10,731 nucleotides of DNA from GCA-2719315 sp964448645 (GTDB lineage: Bacteria > Bacteroidota > Bacteroidia > Flavobacteriales > Flavobacteriaceae). The stretch is taken from NCBI GenBank assembly GCA_964448645.1, contig CAYUZY010000067.1:1-10731 (forward strand), in the 5' to 3' direction. This document shows positions 1-5,910 of the stretch, piece after piece (positions within the stretch are counted from its first letter, which is position 1; each line of letters begins with the position of its first letter). A model generated the notes under the pieces. It saw only the letters and a program-made list of their open reading frames with translations. It had not been told where the DNA came from and did not search any database. The position numbers and the translations under genes were made by a program.

Positions 1-203
1 AGGTTAATTCTATGGATGATAGAGCTGGATCTAAAGTTGTAAAAGCTGAAGTTCCACTCTCAGAAATGTTTGGGTATGTTACATCTCTAAGAACTCTATC
101 ATCAGGAAGAGCGACTTCCACAATGGAATTTGATCATTATGCTGAAACTCCAGTTAATATTTCTGAGGAAGTTATCTCAGAAATTCAAGGTAAGAAAGAA
201 TAA
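1..203 (+). CDS. fusA: Elongation factor G, C-terminal end (partial)
   Basis: This is the last 66 codons of translation elongation factor G, the GTPase that drives ribosome translocation and, with RRF, ribosome recycling. The frame is open at the left edge (first full codon at base 3) and ends at TAA 201-203. The readable part matches the end of domain IV and domain V: VNSMDDRAGS, then PLSEMFGYVTSLRTLSSGRA and TMEFDHYAETP, which are hallmark blocks of the EF-G C-terminus. The G domain lies outside the window. The ATG at base 12 is internal and not a start. rpsJ begins only 9 bases after the stop, the usual Bacteroidota arrangement in which the str cluster (rpsL-rpsG-fusA) flows into the S10 cluster with no tuf gene between. 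The family call is certain. Which EF-G paralogue it is rests on this context. Confidence 0.96.
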   Translation, partial: VNSMDDRAGSKVVKAEVPLSEMFGYVTSLRTLSSGRATSTMEFDHYAETPVNISEEVISEIQGKKE

Positions 204-212
204 AAAATTAAT

Positions 213-518
213 ATGAGTCAAAAAATAAGAATAAAGTTAAAGTCTTACGATCATAATCTGGTTGATAAATCTGCTGACAAGATTGTCAAAACGGTAAAGA
301 CTACAGGCGCAATTGTTACAGGTCCGATTCCGTTACCTACAAGAAAAAAAATATTCACTGTATTGCGATCACCTCATGTTAATAAGAAATCTAGAGAACA
401 ATTTAAGTTGTGTTCATATAAAAGACTTCTTGATATTTATAGCTCTTCATCAAAGACAGTTGATGCTTTAATGAAACTAGAACTACCAAGTGGAGTTGAA
501 GTTGAGATAAAAGTTTAA
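213..518 (+). CDS. rpsJ: 30S ribosomal protein uS10
   Basis: uS10 is a small-subunit head protein; in other bacteria it also pairs with NusB in antitermination complexes. The 101-residue product is the normal length. Visible family blocks are IRIKLKSYDHNLVDKSADKI near the N-terminus, then GPIPLPTRKKIFTVLRSPHV around residues 37-56, which is the extended loop that reaches into the 30S head, and SREQF just after it. The ATG at 213 follows the fusA stop by 9 bases and has only A/T-rich sequence upstream, with no GGAG-like element. In E. coli this gene opens the S10 operon behind a long leader where L4 acts; there is no room for such a leader here, so transcription most likely reads in from fusA. 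Confidence 0.98.
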   Translation: MSQKIRIKLKSYDHNLVDKSADKIVKTVKTTGAIVTGPIPLPTRKKIFTVLRSPHVNKKSREQFKLCSYKRLLDIYSSSSKTVDALMKLELPSGVEVEIKV

Positions 519-530
519 TTGTAAAAGTAT

Positions 531-1148
531 ATGTCTGGTTTAATTGGAAAAAAAATTGGTATGACAAGTCTATTTGATGAAATAGGGAAGAATATCCCTT
601 GTACTATTTTAGAATTAGGACCTTGTATAGTTACCCAAATTAAAACTAAAGAAAAAGACGGTTACAAATCATTTCAATTATCATATGATGATAAATCAGA
701 AAAACAAATTGTTAAATCAGAAAAAGGTCATTTTAAAAAGGCAAATACTCTTACTAAAAAAAAGTTAATAGAATTTAAAGGTTTTGAAGAAGATTTAAAA
801 TTAGGGGATTCATTAACTGTTAATCATTTTGTTGAAGGAGAATATGTAGATGTTTCTGGGATTTCAAAAGGTAAGGGTTTTCAAGGTGTTGTCAAAAGAC
901 ATGGATTTGCAGGTGTGGGACAATCAACACATGGTCAGCACAATCGATTAAGAGCTCCTGGATCTATTGGAGCAGCATCTTATCCAGCCAGGGTTTTTAA
1001 AGGAATGAAAATGGCTGGTCAAATGGGAAATAAAAAAGTTAAAATTCTAAATTTAAAAGTTTTAAAAGTTTTACCTGAAAAAAATTTAATTGTTGTTAAA
1101 GGTGCAGTACCTGGTCATAATAATTCTTTTATAATAGTTCAAAAATAA
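531..1148 (+). CDS. rplC: 50S ribosomal protein uL3
   Basis: uL3 is an early-assembly 23S rRNA binding protein whose long loop approaches the peptidyl transferase centre. The product has 205 residues, normal for the family. It opens with MSGLIGKKIGMT. The central loop includes SKGKGFQGVVKRHGF (112-126), THGQHNRLRAPGSIG (133-147) and VFKGMKMAGQMGN (155-167), followed by VVKGAVPGH (188-196). The glutamine that PrmB methylates in E. coli L3 (GSIGQNQ) is replaced here by alanine (GSIGAAS, Ala148), as I recall for other Bacteroidota. The stop TAA overlaps the rplD start by one base (TAATG at 1146-1150), which suggests translational coupling of the two 50S assembly proteins. No Shine-Dalgarno sequence precedes the ATG. 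Confidence 0.98.
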   Translation: MSGLIGKKIGMTSLFDEIGKNIPCTILELGPCIVTQIKTKEKDGYKSFQLSYDDKSEKQIVKSEKGHFKKANTLTKKKLIEFKGFEEDLKLGDSLTVNHFVEGEYVDVSGISKGKGFQGVVKRHGFAGVGQSTHGQHNRLRAPGSIGAASYPARVFKGMKMAGQMGNKKVKILNLKVLKVLPEKNLIVVKGAVPGHNNSFIIVQK

Positions 1149-1777
1149 TGAAATTAGAAGTTTATAATACAAAGGGTAAGGAAATCGGAAAAAAAGTAGA
1201 TCTCGATAAAGCAATTTTTGAAATTAATCCAAATGAACATGCTATATATTTAGATGTTAAGCAACATCTTGCTAATAAAAGACAAGGGACTAATAGTACC
1301 AAACAAAGAAGTTTTATAAAAGGAAGTACTAGAAAAATTAAAAAACAAAAGGGTACTGGTACAGCTAGAGCAGGTAGTATTAAAAATCCAATTTTTAGAG
1401 GGGGAGGAAGAACTTTTGGTCCTTTACCCAGAGATTATAAACAGAAAGTTAATAAGAAAGTAAAGAATTTAGCGAGAAAGTCAGCATTGAGCATTAAGGC
1501 TAAAGAGAATGCAATAAAAGTTTTGGATAAGTTTGATTTAAAGAAACCTCAAACTAAAGATTTTTTAAATATTTTAAAGGTTTTTGGTCTAAATGATAAA
1601 AAATCTTTGGTAGTATTAGGAGAGTCTAATAAAAATGTATATTTGTCATCGCGAAATTTAAAGAATTCTAAAGTTGTAACTGCCTCTGAATTAAACACTT
1701 ATAGTATTTCAAATGCTTCGAATTTAATTTTTGATGAAAGTGCAGTTTTAGGGATTGTAAATGTTTTGAAAAAATAA
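1148..1777 (+). CDS. rplD: 50S ribosomal protein uL4
   Basis: uL4 has a globular domain on the 50S surface and a basic loop that lines the peptide exit tunnel. The product has 209 residues, typical length. The tunnel loop is seen at about residues 44-98: KRQGTNSTKQRS, then KKQKGTGTARAGSIKNPIFR and GGGRTFGPLPRDY. The C-terminal half is the Rossmann-like globular domain, with LVVLGESNKNVYLSSRNL. In enterobacteria uL4 represses its own operon through the S10 leader and RNase E; the window shows no leader upstream of rpsJ, so that type of feedback is not supported here. The start ATG overlaps the last base of the rplC stop, and rplW follows after 2 bases. Confidence 0.97.
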   Translation: MKLEVYNTKGKEIGKKVDLDKAIFEINPNEHAIYLDVKQHLANKRQGTNSTKQRSFIKGSTRKIKKQKGTGTARAGSIKNPIFRGGGRTFGPLPRDYKQKVNKKVKNLARKSALSIKAKENAIKVLDKFDLKKPQTKDFLNILKVFGLNDKKSLVVLGESNKNVYLSSRNLKNSKVVTASELNTYSISNASNLIFDESAVLGIVNVLKK

Positions 1778-1779
1778 TT

Positions 1780-2070
1780 ATGAGAATATTAATAAGACCT
1801 ATTGTTACAGAGAAAGCTAGCGCTGCAAGTGAATTAGATAATATATATAGTTTTGAAGTAATAACTAGTGCTAATAAGGTTCAAATTAAAAAAGCTGTTG
1901 AGAATTTTTATGGAGTAACTGTTGAAAAAGTTAGAACTTTAAATTATAAGCCAAAACATAAGACAAAATATACAAAATCAGGAGTTCAGTTTAGTAAAAG
2001 TAATTTTGTTAAAAAGGCTATTGTTAGTGTATCTGAAGGAGATACTATTGATTTTTATGAAAACCAATAA
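1780..2070 (+). CDS. rplW: 50S ribosomal protein uL23
   Basis: uL23 sits at the exit of the nascent peptide tunnel and is the docking site for trigger factor and SRP, so it links translation to folding and to the SecY channel encoded downstream. The product has 96 residues, the usual size. It starts MRILIRPIVTEKA, the classic N-terminal family motif, and continues with YSFEVITSANKVQIKKAVE and FYGVTVEKVRTLNYKPK, the helix-strand core and base of the basic loop. The ATG lies 2 bases after the rplD stop in the sequence TAATTATG, a junction form that recurs in this operon. The spacer to rplB holds a run of eight T (2071-2078) with no inverted repeat before it, so it is not a terminator. Confidence 0.97.
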   Translation: MRILIRPIVTEKASAASELDNIYSFEVITSANKVQIKKAVENFYGVTVEKVRTLNYKPKHKTKYTKSGVQFSKSNFVKKAIVSVSEGDTIDFYENQ

Positions 2071-2081
2071 TTTTTTTTATT

Positions 2082-2906
2082 ATGTCAGTTAGAAAATTAA
2101 AACCAGTTACACCAGCTCAAAGATTTAGAGTAGTTAATGGTTTTGATTCATTAACTAAATCTAAGCCTGAGAAAAGTTTACTGATTCCTAATAAATCTTC
2201 TGGGGGAAGGAACAATAAAGGAAAAATGACTGTTCCACATAGAGGAGGAGGGCATAAAAGAAAGTATAGATTAATTGATTTTAAAAGAAATAAGTTTGAT
2301 GTTTTTGGATTGGTTAAAACCATAGAATATGATCCAAATAGATCTTCTTTTATAGCTTTAGTTGAATATAAAGATGGGGAAAAAAGATATATAATTGCTC
2401 AAAATGGTATGAAGGTTGGTCAAAAAGTTATATCAGGTAAAAAAGCTACTCCTGAAATAGGAAATTCTTTATATATATCTGAAATACCTTTAGGAACTAT
2501 AATTTCTTGTATTGAATTAAATCCAAATAAAGGAGCTTCTTTAGCAAGAAGTGCCGGAACATTTGCTCAATTAATGGCTAAAGATCGAAAGTTCGGAACC
2601 ATAAAGTTGCCATCTGGTGAAACTAGAATGGTATTATTGTCATGTATGGCGACTATTGGAGCTATATCAAATTCTGATCATCAACTTATCATTTCTGGCA
2701 AAGCTGGTAGATCAAGATGGCTTGGAAATCGTCCAAGAACAAGACCTGTAGCAATGAATCCAGTTGATCATCCAATGGGGGGTGGTGAAGGAAGAGCATC
2801 AGGAGGACACCCAAGATCTAAAAAAGGTATACCTGCTAAAGGTTACAAAACTAGATCAAAATTAAAATTTAGTAACAAATTTATAATTGAGCGTAGAAAA
2901 AAATAG
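2082..2906 (+). CDS. rplB: 50S ribosomal protein uL2
   Basis: uL2 is one of the most conserved large-subunit proteins; it contacts 23S rRNA domain IV and is needed for subunit joining and peptidyl transferase function. The product has 274 residues, normal length. Landmarks in order are TPAQRFRV (10-17), GGRNNKGKMTVPHRGGGHKR (41-60), the OB-fold and SH3-like core, GTFAQLMAKD (159-168), and the C-terminal signature MNPVDHPMGGGEGRASGG (225-242). His230 corresponds to the histidine (His229 in E. coli) reported as important for function. The start follows an A/T-only spacer of 11 bases. The stop is TAG, one of only two in the window apart from ambiguous rplE. Confidence 0.98.
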   Translation: MSVRKLKPVTPAQRFRVVNGFDSLTKSKPEKSLLIPNKSSGGRNNKGKMTVPHRGGGHKRKYRLIDFKRNKFDVFGLVKTIEYDPNRSSFIALVEYKDGEKRYIIAQNGMKVGQKVISGKKATPEIGNSLYISEIPLGTIISCIELNPNKGASLARSAGTFAQLMAKDRKFGTIKLPSGETRMVLLSCMATIGAISNSDHQLIISGKAGRSRWLGNRPRTRPVAMNPVDHPMGGGEGRASGGHPRSKKGIPAKGYKTRSKLKFSNKFIIERRKK

Positions 2907-2915
2907 TATAGTAGA

Positions 2916-3194
2916 ATGTCTAGATCATTAAAAAAAGGACCTTATGTTCATCATAGTTTAGAGAAAAAATTGATGAAAAATATTGAAGAAAAAAAGAAGA
3001 CTGTAATTAAAACATGGTCTAGGGCTTCTATGATTACCCCTGATTTTGTTGGGCAAACTATTGGGGTCCATAATGGGAAAACTTTTATACCTGTTTATAT
3101 AACAGAAAACATGGTTGGACATAAATTAGGAGAATTTTCTCCAACAAGGTCATTTAGAGGTCATTCTGGTGCAAAAAATAAAGGTGTCAAATAA
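2916..3194 (+). CDS. rpsS: 30S ribosomal protein uS19
   Basis: uS19 is a 30S head protein near the A-site finger bridge and forms a complex with uS13. The product has 92 residues, normal length. It shows MSRSLKKGPYVHHSL at the N-terminus, the mid-block KTWSRASMITPDFVGQTIGV, and the C-terminal signature GHKLGEFSPTRSFRGHSG (about 68-85). The ATG at 2916 lies 9 bases after the rplB TAG. The upstream sequence TAGTATAGTAGA contains no Shine-Dalgarno core. An extended frame of rplV overlaps its 3' end from a GTG at 3169, but that extension is not credible. Confidence 0.98.
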   Translation: MSRSLKKGPYVHHSLEKKLMKNIEEKKKTVIKTWSRASMITPDFVGQTIGVHNGKTFIPVYITENMVGHKLGEFSPTRSFRGHSGAKNKGVK

Positions 3195-3198
3195 AAAA

Positions 3199-3606
3199 AT
3201 GGGTAATAGAAAAAAGGTTTCTGCAGAAAAAATGAAGGAAGCAAAAAAAAATATGGTTTTTGCAAGATTAAAAAACTGCCCAATTTCTCCAAGAAAAATG
3301 AGGCTTGTAGCTAATCAAGTGAGGGGTCATGGAATTGATAAAGCAATTTCAATTTTAAAATTTAGTCCTAAAGAAGCTTCAATTAAATTGGAAAAACTGT
3401 TATTTTCTGCCATCTCAAATTGGCAATCTAAAAATGAATCTAAAGATATTGAAAAAGCTAGATTGATTATTAAAGAAATTAGAGTTGATAGTGCTGGTAT
3501 GTTAAAAAGGTTAAGAACAGCTCCCCAAGGAAGAGCTCATAGAATAAGAAAACGATCTAATCATGTTACAATTGTATTAGAATCTAATGAATTAGAATTA
3601 AAATAA
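3199..3606 (+). CDS. rplV: 50S ribosomal protein uL22
   Basis: uL22 spans all domains of 23S rRNA and its long beta hairpin lines the narrowest part of the exit tunnel. With the start at ATG 3199 the product has 135 residues and begins MGNRKKVSAEKMKEAKK, matching the flavobacterial L22 N-terminus. The open frame continues upstream to a GTG at 3169 inside rpsS, but this would add ten residues and a 26-base overlap foreign to the family, so I reject it. Family blocks are LKNCPISPRKMRLVANQVRG (about 24-43), then the hairpin with IRVDSAGMLKRLRTAPQGRA and HRIRKRSNHVTIVL. The gap from the rpsS stop is 4 bases, all A. rpsC follows after 2 bases. Confidence 0.96.
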   Translation: MGNRKKVSAEKMKEAKKNMVFARLKNCPISPRKMRLVANQVRGHGIDKAISILKFSPKEASIKLEKLLFSAISNWQSKNESKDIEKARLIIKEIRVDSAGMLKRLRTAPQGRAHRIRKRSNHVTIVLESNELELK

Positions 3607-3608
3607 TT

Positions 3609-4328
3609 ATGGGACAAAAAACAAATCCTATTGGAAATCGTTTAGGTATAATTAGAGGTTGGGATTCTAATTGGTATGGTGGCAATAATTATGGAGATAA
3701 AATCTCAGAAGACAATAAAATAAGAAAGTATATCTATGTAAGATTAGTAAAAGCAAGTGTTTCAAATGTAATAATTGAAAGAACTTTAAAAATAATAACC
3801 ATTACAATTACAACTTCTCGACCTGGAATAATAATTGGAAAAGCAGGTCAAGAAGTAGATAAACTTAAAGAAGAGTTAAAAAAGATAACATTAAAAGATG
3901 TTCAAATAAATATTTTTGAAATTAAAAGACCTGAACTTGATGCTTTTTTGGTTGGTTCAAGTATTGCGCGACAAATTGAAAGTAGAATATCTTATAGAAG
4001 AGCTATAAAAATGGCTATTGCTGCATCTATGCGAATGAATTCTGAGGGAATTAAAATTCAAATTTCTGGACGTTTAAACGGTGCTGAAATGGCTAGGTCT
4101 GAAAGTTATAAAGAAGGTAGAATTCCATTATCAACATTTAGAGCAGATATAGATTATGCAATGGTTGAAGCTCATACAACTTATGGAAGACTCGGAATTA
4201 AAGTATGGATAATGAAGGGAGAGGTCTTTGGGAAAAGAGAATTATCTCCGTTAGTAGGTATGTCAAAAAAACCTAATGTAAACAACAATTATTCAAAACA
4301 AAATAATAGGCAGAGAAGAAGAAAATAA
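3609..4328 (+). CDS. rpsC: 30S ribosomal protein uS3
   Basis: uS3 lies at the mRNA entry channel of the 30S head and contributes to mRNA helicase activity. The product has 239 residues. It begins MGQKTNPIGNRLGIIRGWDS. The type II KH domain carries its GxxG loop as GKAG at residues 77-80, inside SRPGIIIGKAGQEV. The C-terminal domain has GRLNGAEMARSE, GRIPLSTFRADIDY and TTYGRLGIKVWI. The last 17 residues or so (223-239) are a low-complexity tail rich in Asn, Gln and Arg ending RRRK; S3 tails vary widely between groups, so this is unremarkable. The start follows rplV by 2 bases in TAATTATG. Confidence 0.98.
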   Translation: MGQKTNPIGNRLGIIRGWDSNWYGGNNYGDKISEDNKIRKYIYVRLVKASVSNVIIERTLKIITITITTSRPGIIIGKAGQEVDKLKEELKKITLKDVQINIFEIKRPELDAFLVGSSIARQIESRISYRRAIKMAIAASMRMNSEGIKIQISGRLNGAEMARSESYKEGRIPLSTFRADIDYAMVEAHTTYGRLGIKVWIMKGEVFGKRELSPLVGMSKKPNVNNNYSKQNNRQRRRK

Positions 4329-4336
4329 AATAAATA

Positions 4337-4756
4337 ATGTTACAACCTAAAAAGACGAAATATAGAAAAGCTCAAAAGGGTAGAATGAAAGGTTTGTCTA
4401 ATCGTGGATATAGACTTTCTAATGGTATGTTTGGAATTAAAGCTTTGGATTCTGTGTTTCTGACTTCTAGACAGATAGAGGCCGCAAGAATTGCTGCTAC
4501 AAGATATATGAAAAGAGAAGGTCAGTTATGGATAAAGGTTTTTCCTGACAAACCAATTACGAAGAAACCTTTAGAAGTTAGAATGGGAAAAGGGAAAGGT
4601 GCTCCAGAATATTTTGTAGCTGTTGCAAAGGCTGGAAGAATTTTATTTGAAGTTTCTGGAGTTTCGTTTGATATTGCAAAAGAAGCTTTGCGTTTAGCCG
4701 CACAGAAACTTCCTGTTAAAACAAAATTTATTATTGCCAGAGATTATGAAAATTGA
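4337..4756 (+). CDS. rplP: 50S ribosomal protein uL16
   Basis: uL16 is a late-assembly protein near the A site and 5S rRNA, important for tRNA accommodation. The product has 139 residues, standard length. Signature blocks are MLQPKKTKYRKAQKGRMKG at the N-terminus, FGIKALDSVFLTSRQIEAAR (about 33-52), and PDKPITKKPLEVRMGKGKGA followed by PEYFVAVAKAGRILFEV. The arginine in VRMGKGKG aligns with the arginine hydroxylated by YcfD/RoxA in E. coli; whether it is modified here cannot be seen. The stop is TGA, which also shows that TGA is not reassigned in this organism. rpmC starts 6 bases later. Confidence 0.98.
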   Translation: MLQPKKTKYRKAQKGRMKGLSNRGYRLSNGMFGIKALDSVFLTSRQIEAARIAATRYMKREGQLWIKVFPDKPITKKPLEVRMGKGKGAPEYFVAVAKAGRILFEVSGVSFDIAKEALRLAAQKLPVKTKFIIARDYEN

Positions 4757-4762
4757 ATTGTT

Positions 4763-4945
4763 ATGAAGCAAAATGAAATAAAAAAATTGTCTAAAGAAGA
4801 CTTGGAAGAAAAGCTAAAAGAATTTGAAAGTTCCCTTAAGGATTTGAAGATGAAGCATTCGATTTCGCCTATAGAAAACCCTTTGGAAATTAAAAAAATT
4901 AGAAGGATAATTGCTCGACTTAAAACTTTTGAATCTAATCAATAA
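4763..4945 (+). CDS. rpmC: 50S ribosomal protein uL29
   Basis: uL29 is a small two-helix protein beside uL23 at the tunnel exit. The product has 60 residues, in the normal range. The sequence MKQNEIKKLSKEDLEEKLKE opens the first helix; LKMKHSISPIENPLEIKKIR then RRIIARLKT is the conserved turn and second helix. The SPIENPLEI wording is typical of Bacteroidota L29 and helped assign the organism. It lies between rplP and rpsQ, as in almost all bacteria. The ATG is preceded by TGAATTGTT, with no ribosome binding sequence. Confidence 0.97.
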   Translation: MKQNEIKKLSKEDLEEKLKEFESSLKDLKMKHSISPIENPLEIKKIRRIIARLKTFESNQ

Positions 4946-4954
4946 TTGCAAATT

Positions 4955-5212
4955 ATGGAACAAAGAAACTTAAGAAAAGAAAGAATTGGAATTGTTACAA
5001 GTAATAAAATGGAAAAGTCAATAGTTGTCTCAGAAGTTAAAAGAGTTAAACATTCAATGTATGGTAAATTTGTTTTAAGAACAAAAAAATATGTTGCACA
5101 TGATGAAAAGAATGATTGTAATATTGGGGATACTGTTAAAATTATGGAGACAAAACCAATAAGTAAATTGAAATGTTGGAGAATAGTAGAAATAATTGAA
5201 AGAGCTAAATAG
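4955..5212 (+). CDS. rpsQ: 30S ribosomal protein uS17
   Basis: uS17 is an OB-fold protein that binds 16S rRNA early in 30S assembly. From ATG 4955 the product has 85 residues and starts MEQRNLRKERIGIVTSNKME, as flavobacterial S17 does. The frame could extend three codons to a TTG at 4946 directly after the rpmC stop; I prefer the ATG because it gives the family N-terminus and sits in the recurrent AATTATG context. Further blocks are KSIVVSEVKRVKHSMYGKF and VAHDEKNDCNIGDTVKIMET followed by KPISKLKCWRIVEI. The stop is TAG, and rplN starts 2 bases later. Confidence 0.97.
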   Translation: MEQRNLRKERIGIVTSNKMEKSIVVSEVKRVKHSMYGKFVLRTKKYVAHDEKNDCNIGDTVKIMETKPISKLKCWRIVEIIERAK

Positions 5213-5214
5213 TT

Positions 5215-5583
5215 ATGATACAACAAGAATCAAGAATTAAAGTTGCTGATAATACGGGTGCTAAGGAAGTATTAACCATTAGGGTATTAGGTGGAACAAA
5301 AAAGCGATATGCTTCTCTTGGAGATAAAATAGTTGTATCTGTAAAAGAAGCATCTCCTGCAAGCATAGTTAAAAAAGGCCAGGTATCAACAGCAGTTGTA
5401 GTAAGGACAAATAAAGAAGTTAGGAGACCTGACGGATCTTATATTAGATTTGATGAGAACGCTTGTGTTTTGTTAAATTCAACTGGAGAAATGATTGGAA
5501 CTAGGGTTTTTGGTCCTGTTGCAAGAGAGTTAAGAAGTAAGCAATTTATGAAAATCGTTTCATTAGCTCCTGAAGTTTTATAA
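5215..5583 (+). CDS. rplN: 50S ribosomal protein uL14
   Basis: uL14 forms intersubunit bridges with 16S rRNA helix 14 and interacts with uL19; it is also the docking site of the silencing factor RsfS. The product has 122 residues, the near-universal length. It shows MIQQESRIKVADNTGAKEV, then IRVLGG, GDKIVVSVKEASP, VVVRTNKEVRRPDGSYIRFD (about 66-85) and GTRVFGPVARELR near the C-terminus. In E. coli rplN opens a separately regulated spc operon; here only 2 bases separate it from rpsQ, so a separate promoter in the spacer is excluded and co-transcription with the S10 block is likely. Confidence 0.98.
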   Translation: MIQQESRIKVADNTGAKEVLTIRVLGGTKKRYASLGDKIVVSVKEASPASIVKKGQVSTAVVVRTNKEVRRPDGSYIRFDENACVLLNSTGEMIGTRVFGPVARELRSKQFMKIVSLAPEVL

Positions 5584-5593
5584 ATAAATTTGT

Positions 5594-5908
5594 ATGACTA
5601 AGAAAATTAAAATAAAAAAAGGAGATTTAGTAAAGGTTATTTCAGGAGAACATAAAGGGTCTGATGGTTCAGTTATAAAAATTATAAAGGGAGCTGGTAA
5701 ATTATTGATAGAAGGTATAAACATTGTGAAAAAACACAAAAAACCTGATTCAAATAATCCTCAGGGAGGAATAGTTGAAAAGGAGTCCCCGATAGATATT
5801 TCTAATGTAAGTCTACTAACATCTGATGGAAAGCCTACAAGAGTTGGTTTCAGAATAGAAGATGGAATTAAAGTTAGGTATTCAAAAAAAACTGATGAAT
5901 TAATTTAA
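5594..5908 (+). CDS. rplX: 50S ribosomal protein uL24
   Basis: uL24 is an assembly-initiator protein of the 50S subunit near the tunnel exit. The product has 104 residues, normal length. The N-terminal KOW motif is visible as KIKKGDLVKVISGEHKGSDG (residues 6-25) followed by VIKI. NIVKKHKKPDSNNPQGGIVE (43-62) and ESPIDISNVSLL (64-75) are conserved blocks, then KPTRVGFRIEDG. The 10-base spacer after rplN (AAATAAATTTGT just before the ATG) lacks a Shine-Dalgarno core. rplE follows after 2 bases. Confidence 0.97.
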   Translation: MTKKIKIKKGDLVKVISGEHKGSDGSVIKIIKGAGKLLIEGINIVKKHKKPDSNNPQGGIVEKESPIDISNVSLLTSDGKPTRVGFRIEDGIKVRYSKKTDELI

Positions 5909-5910
5909 TT

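Noticed and set aside
2071..2078. Run of eight T between rplW and rplB as a possible terminator
   Set aside because: No inverted repeat precedes it, and the operon continues directly with rplB.
2117..2323. Minus-strand reading frame inside rplB
   Set aside because: It is fully contained in a highly conserved gene and its product resembles no known protein; a chance open frame in A/T-rich DNA.
3169..3198. GTG-initiated N-terminal extension of rplV overlapping rpsS
   Set aside because: It adds ten residues absent from family N-termini, and the ATG at 3199 gives the flavobacterial start MGNRKK with a 4-base spacer.
4946..4954. TTG start for rpsQ directly after the rpmC stop
   Set aside because: The ATG three codons later gives the family N-terminus MEQRNLRKERIG and a context like the other starts.
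4939..5226. Minus-strand reading frame covering rpsQ
   Set aside because: It is the antisense shadow of a conserved gene, and the hydrophobic product follows from complementing Lys/Glu-rich codons.
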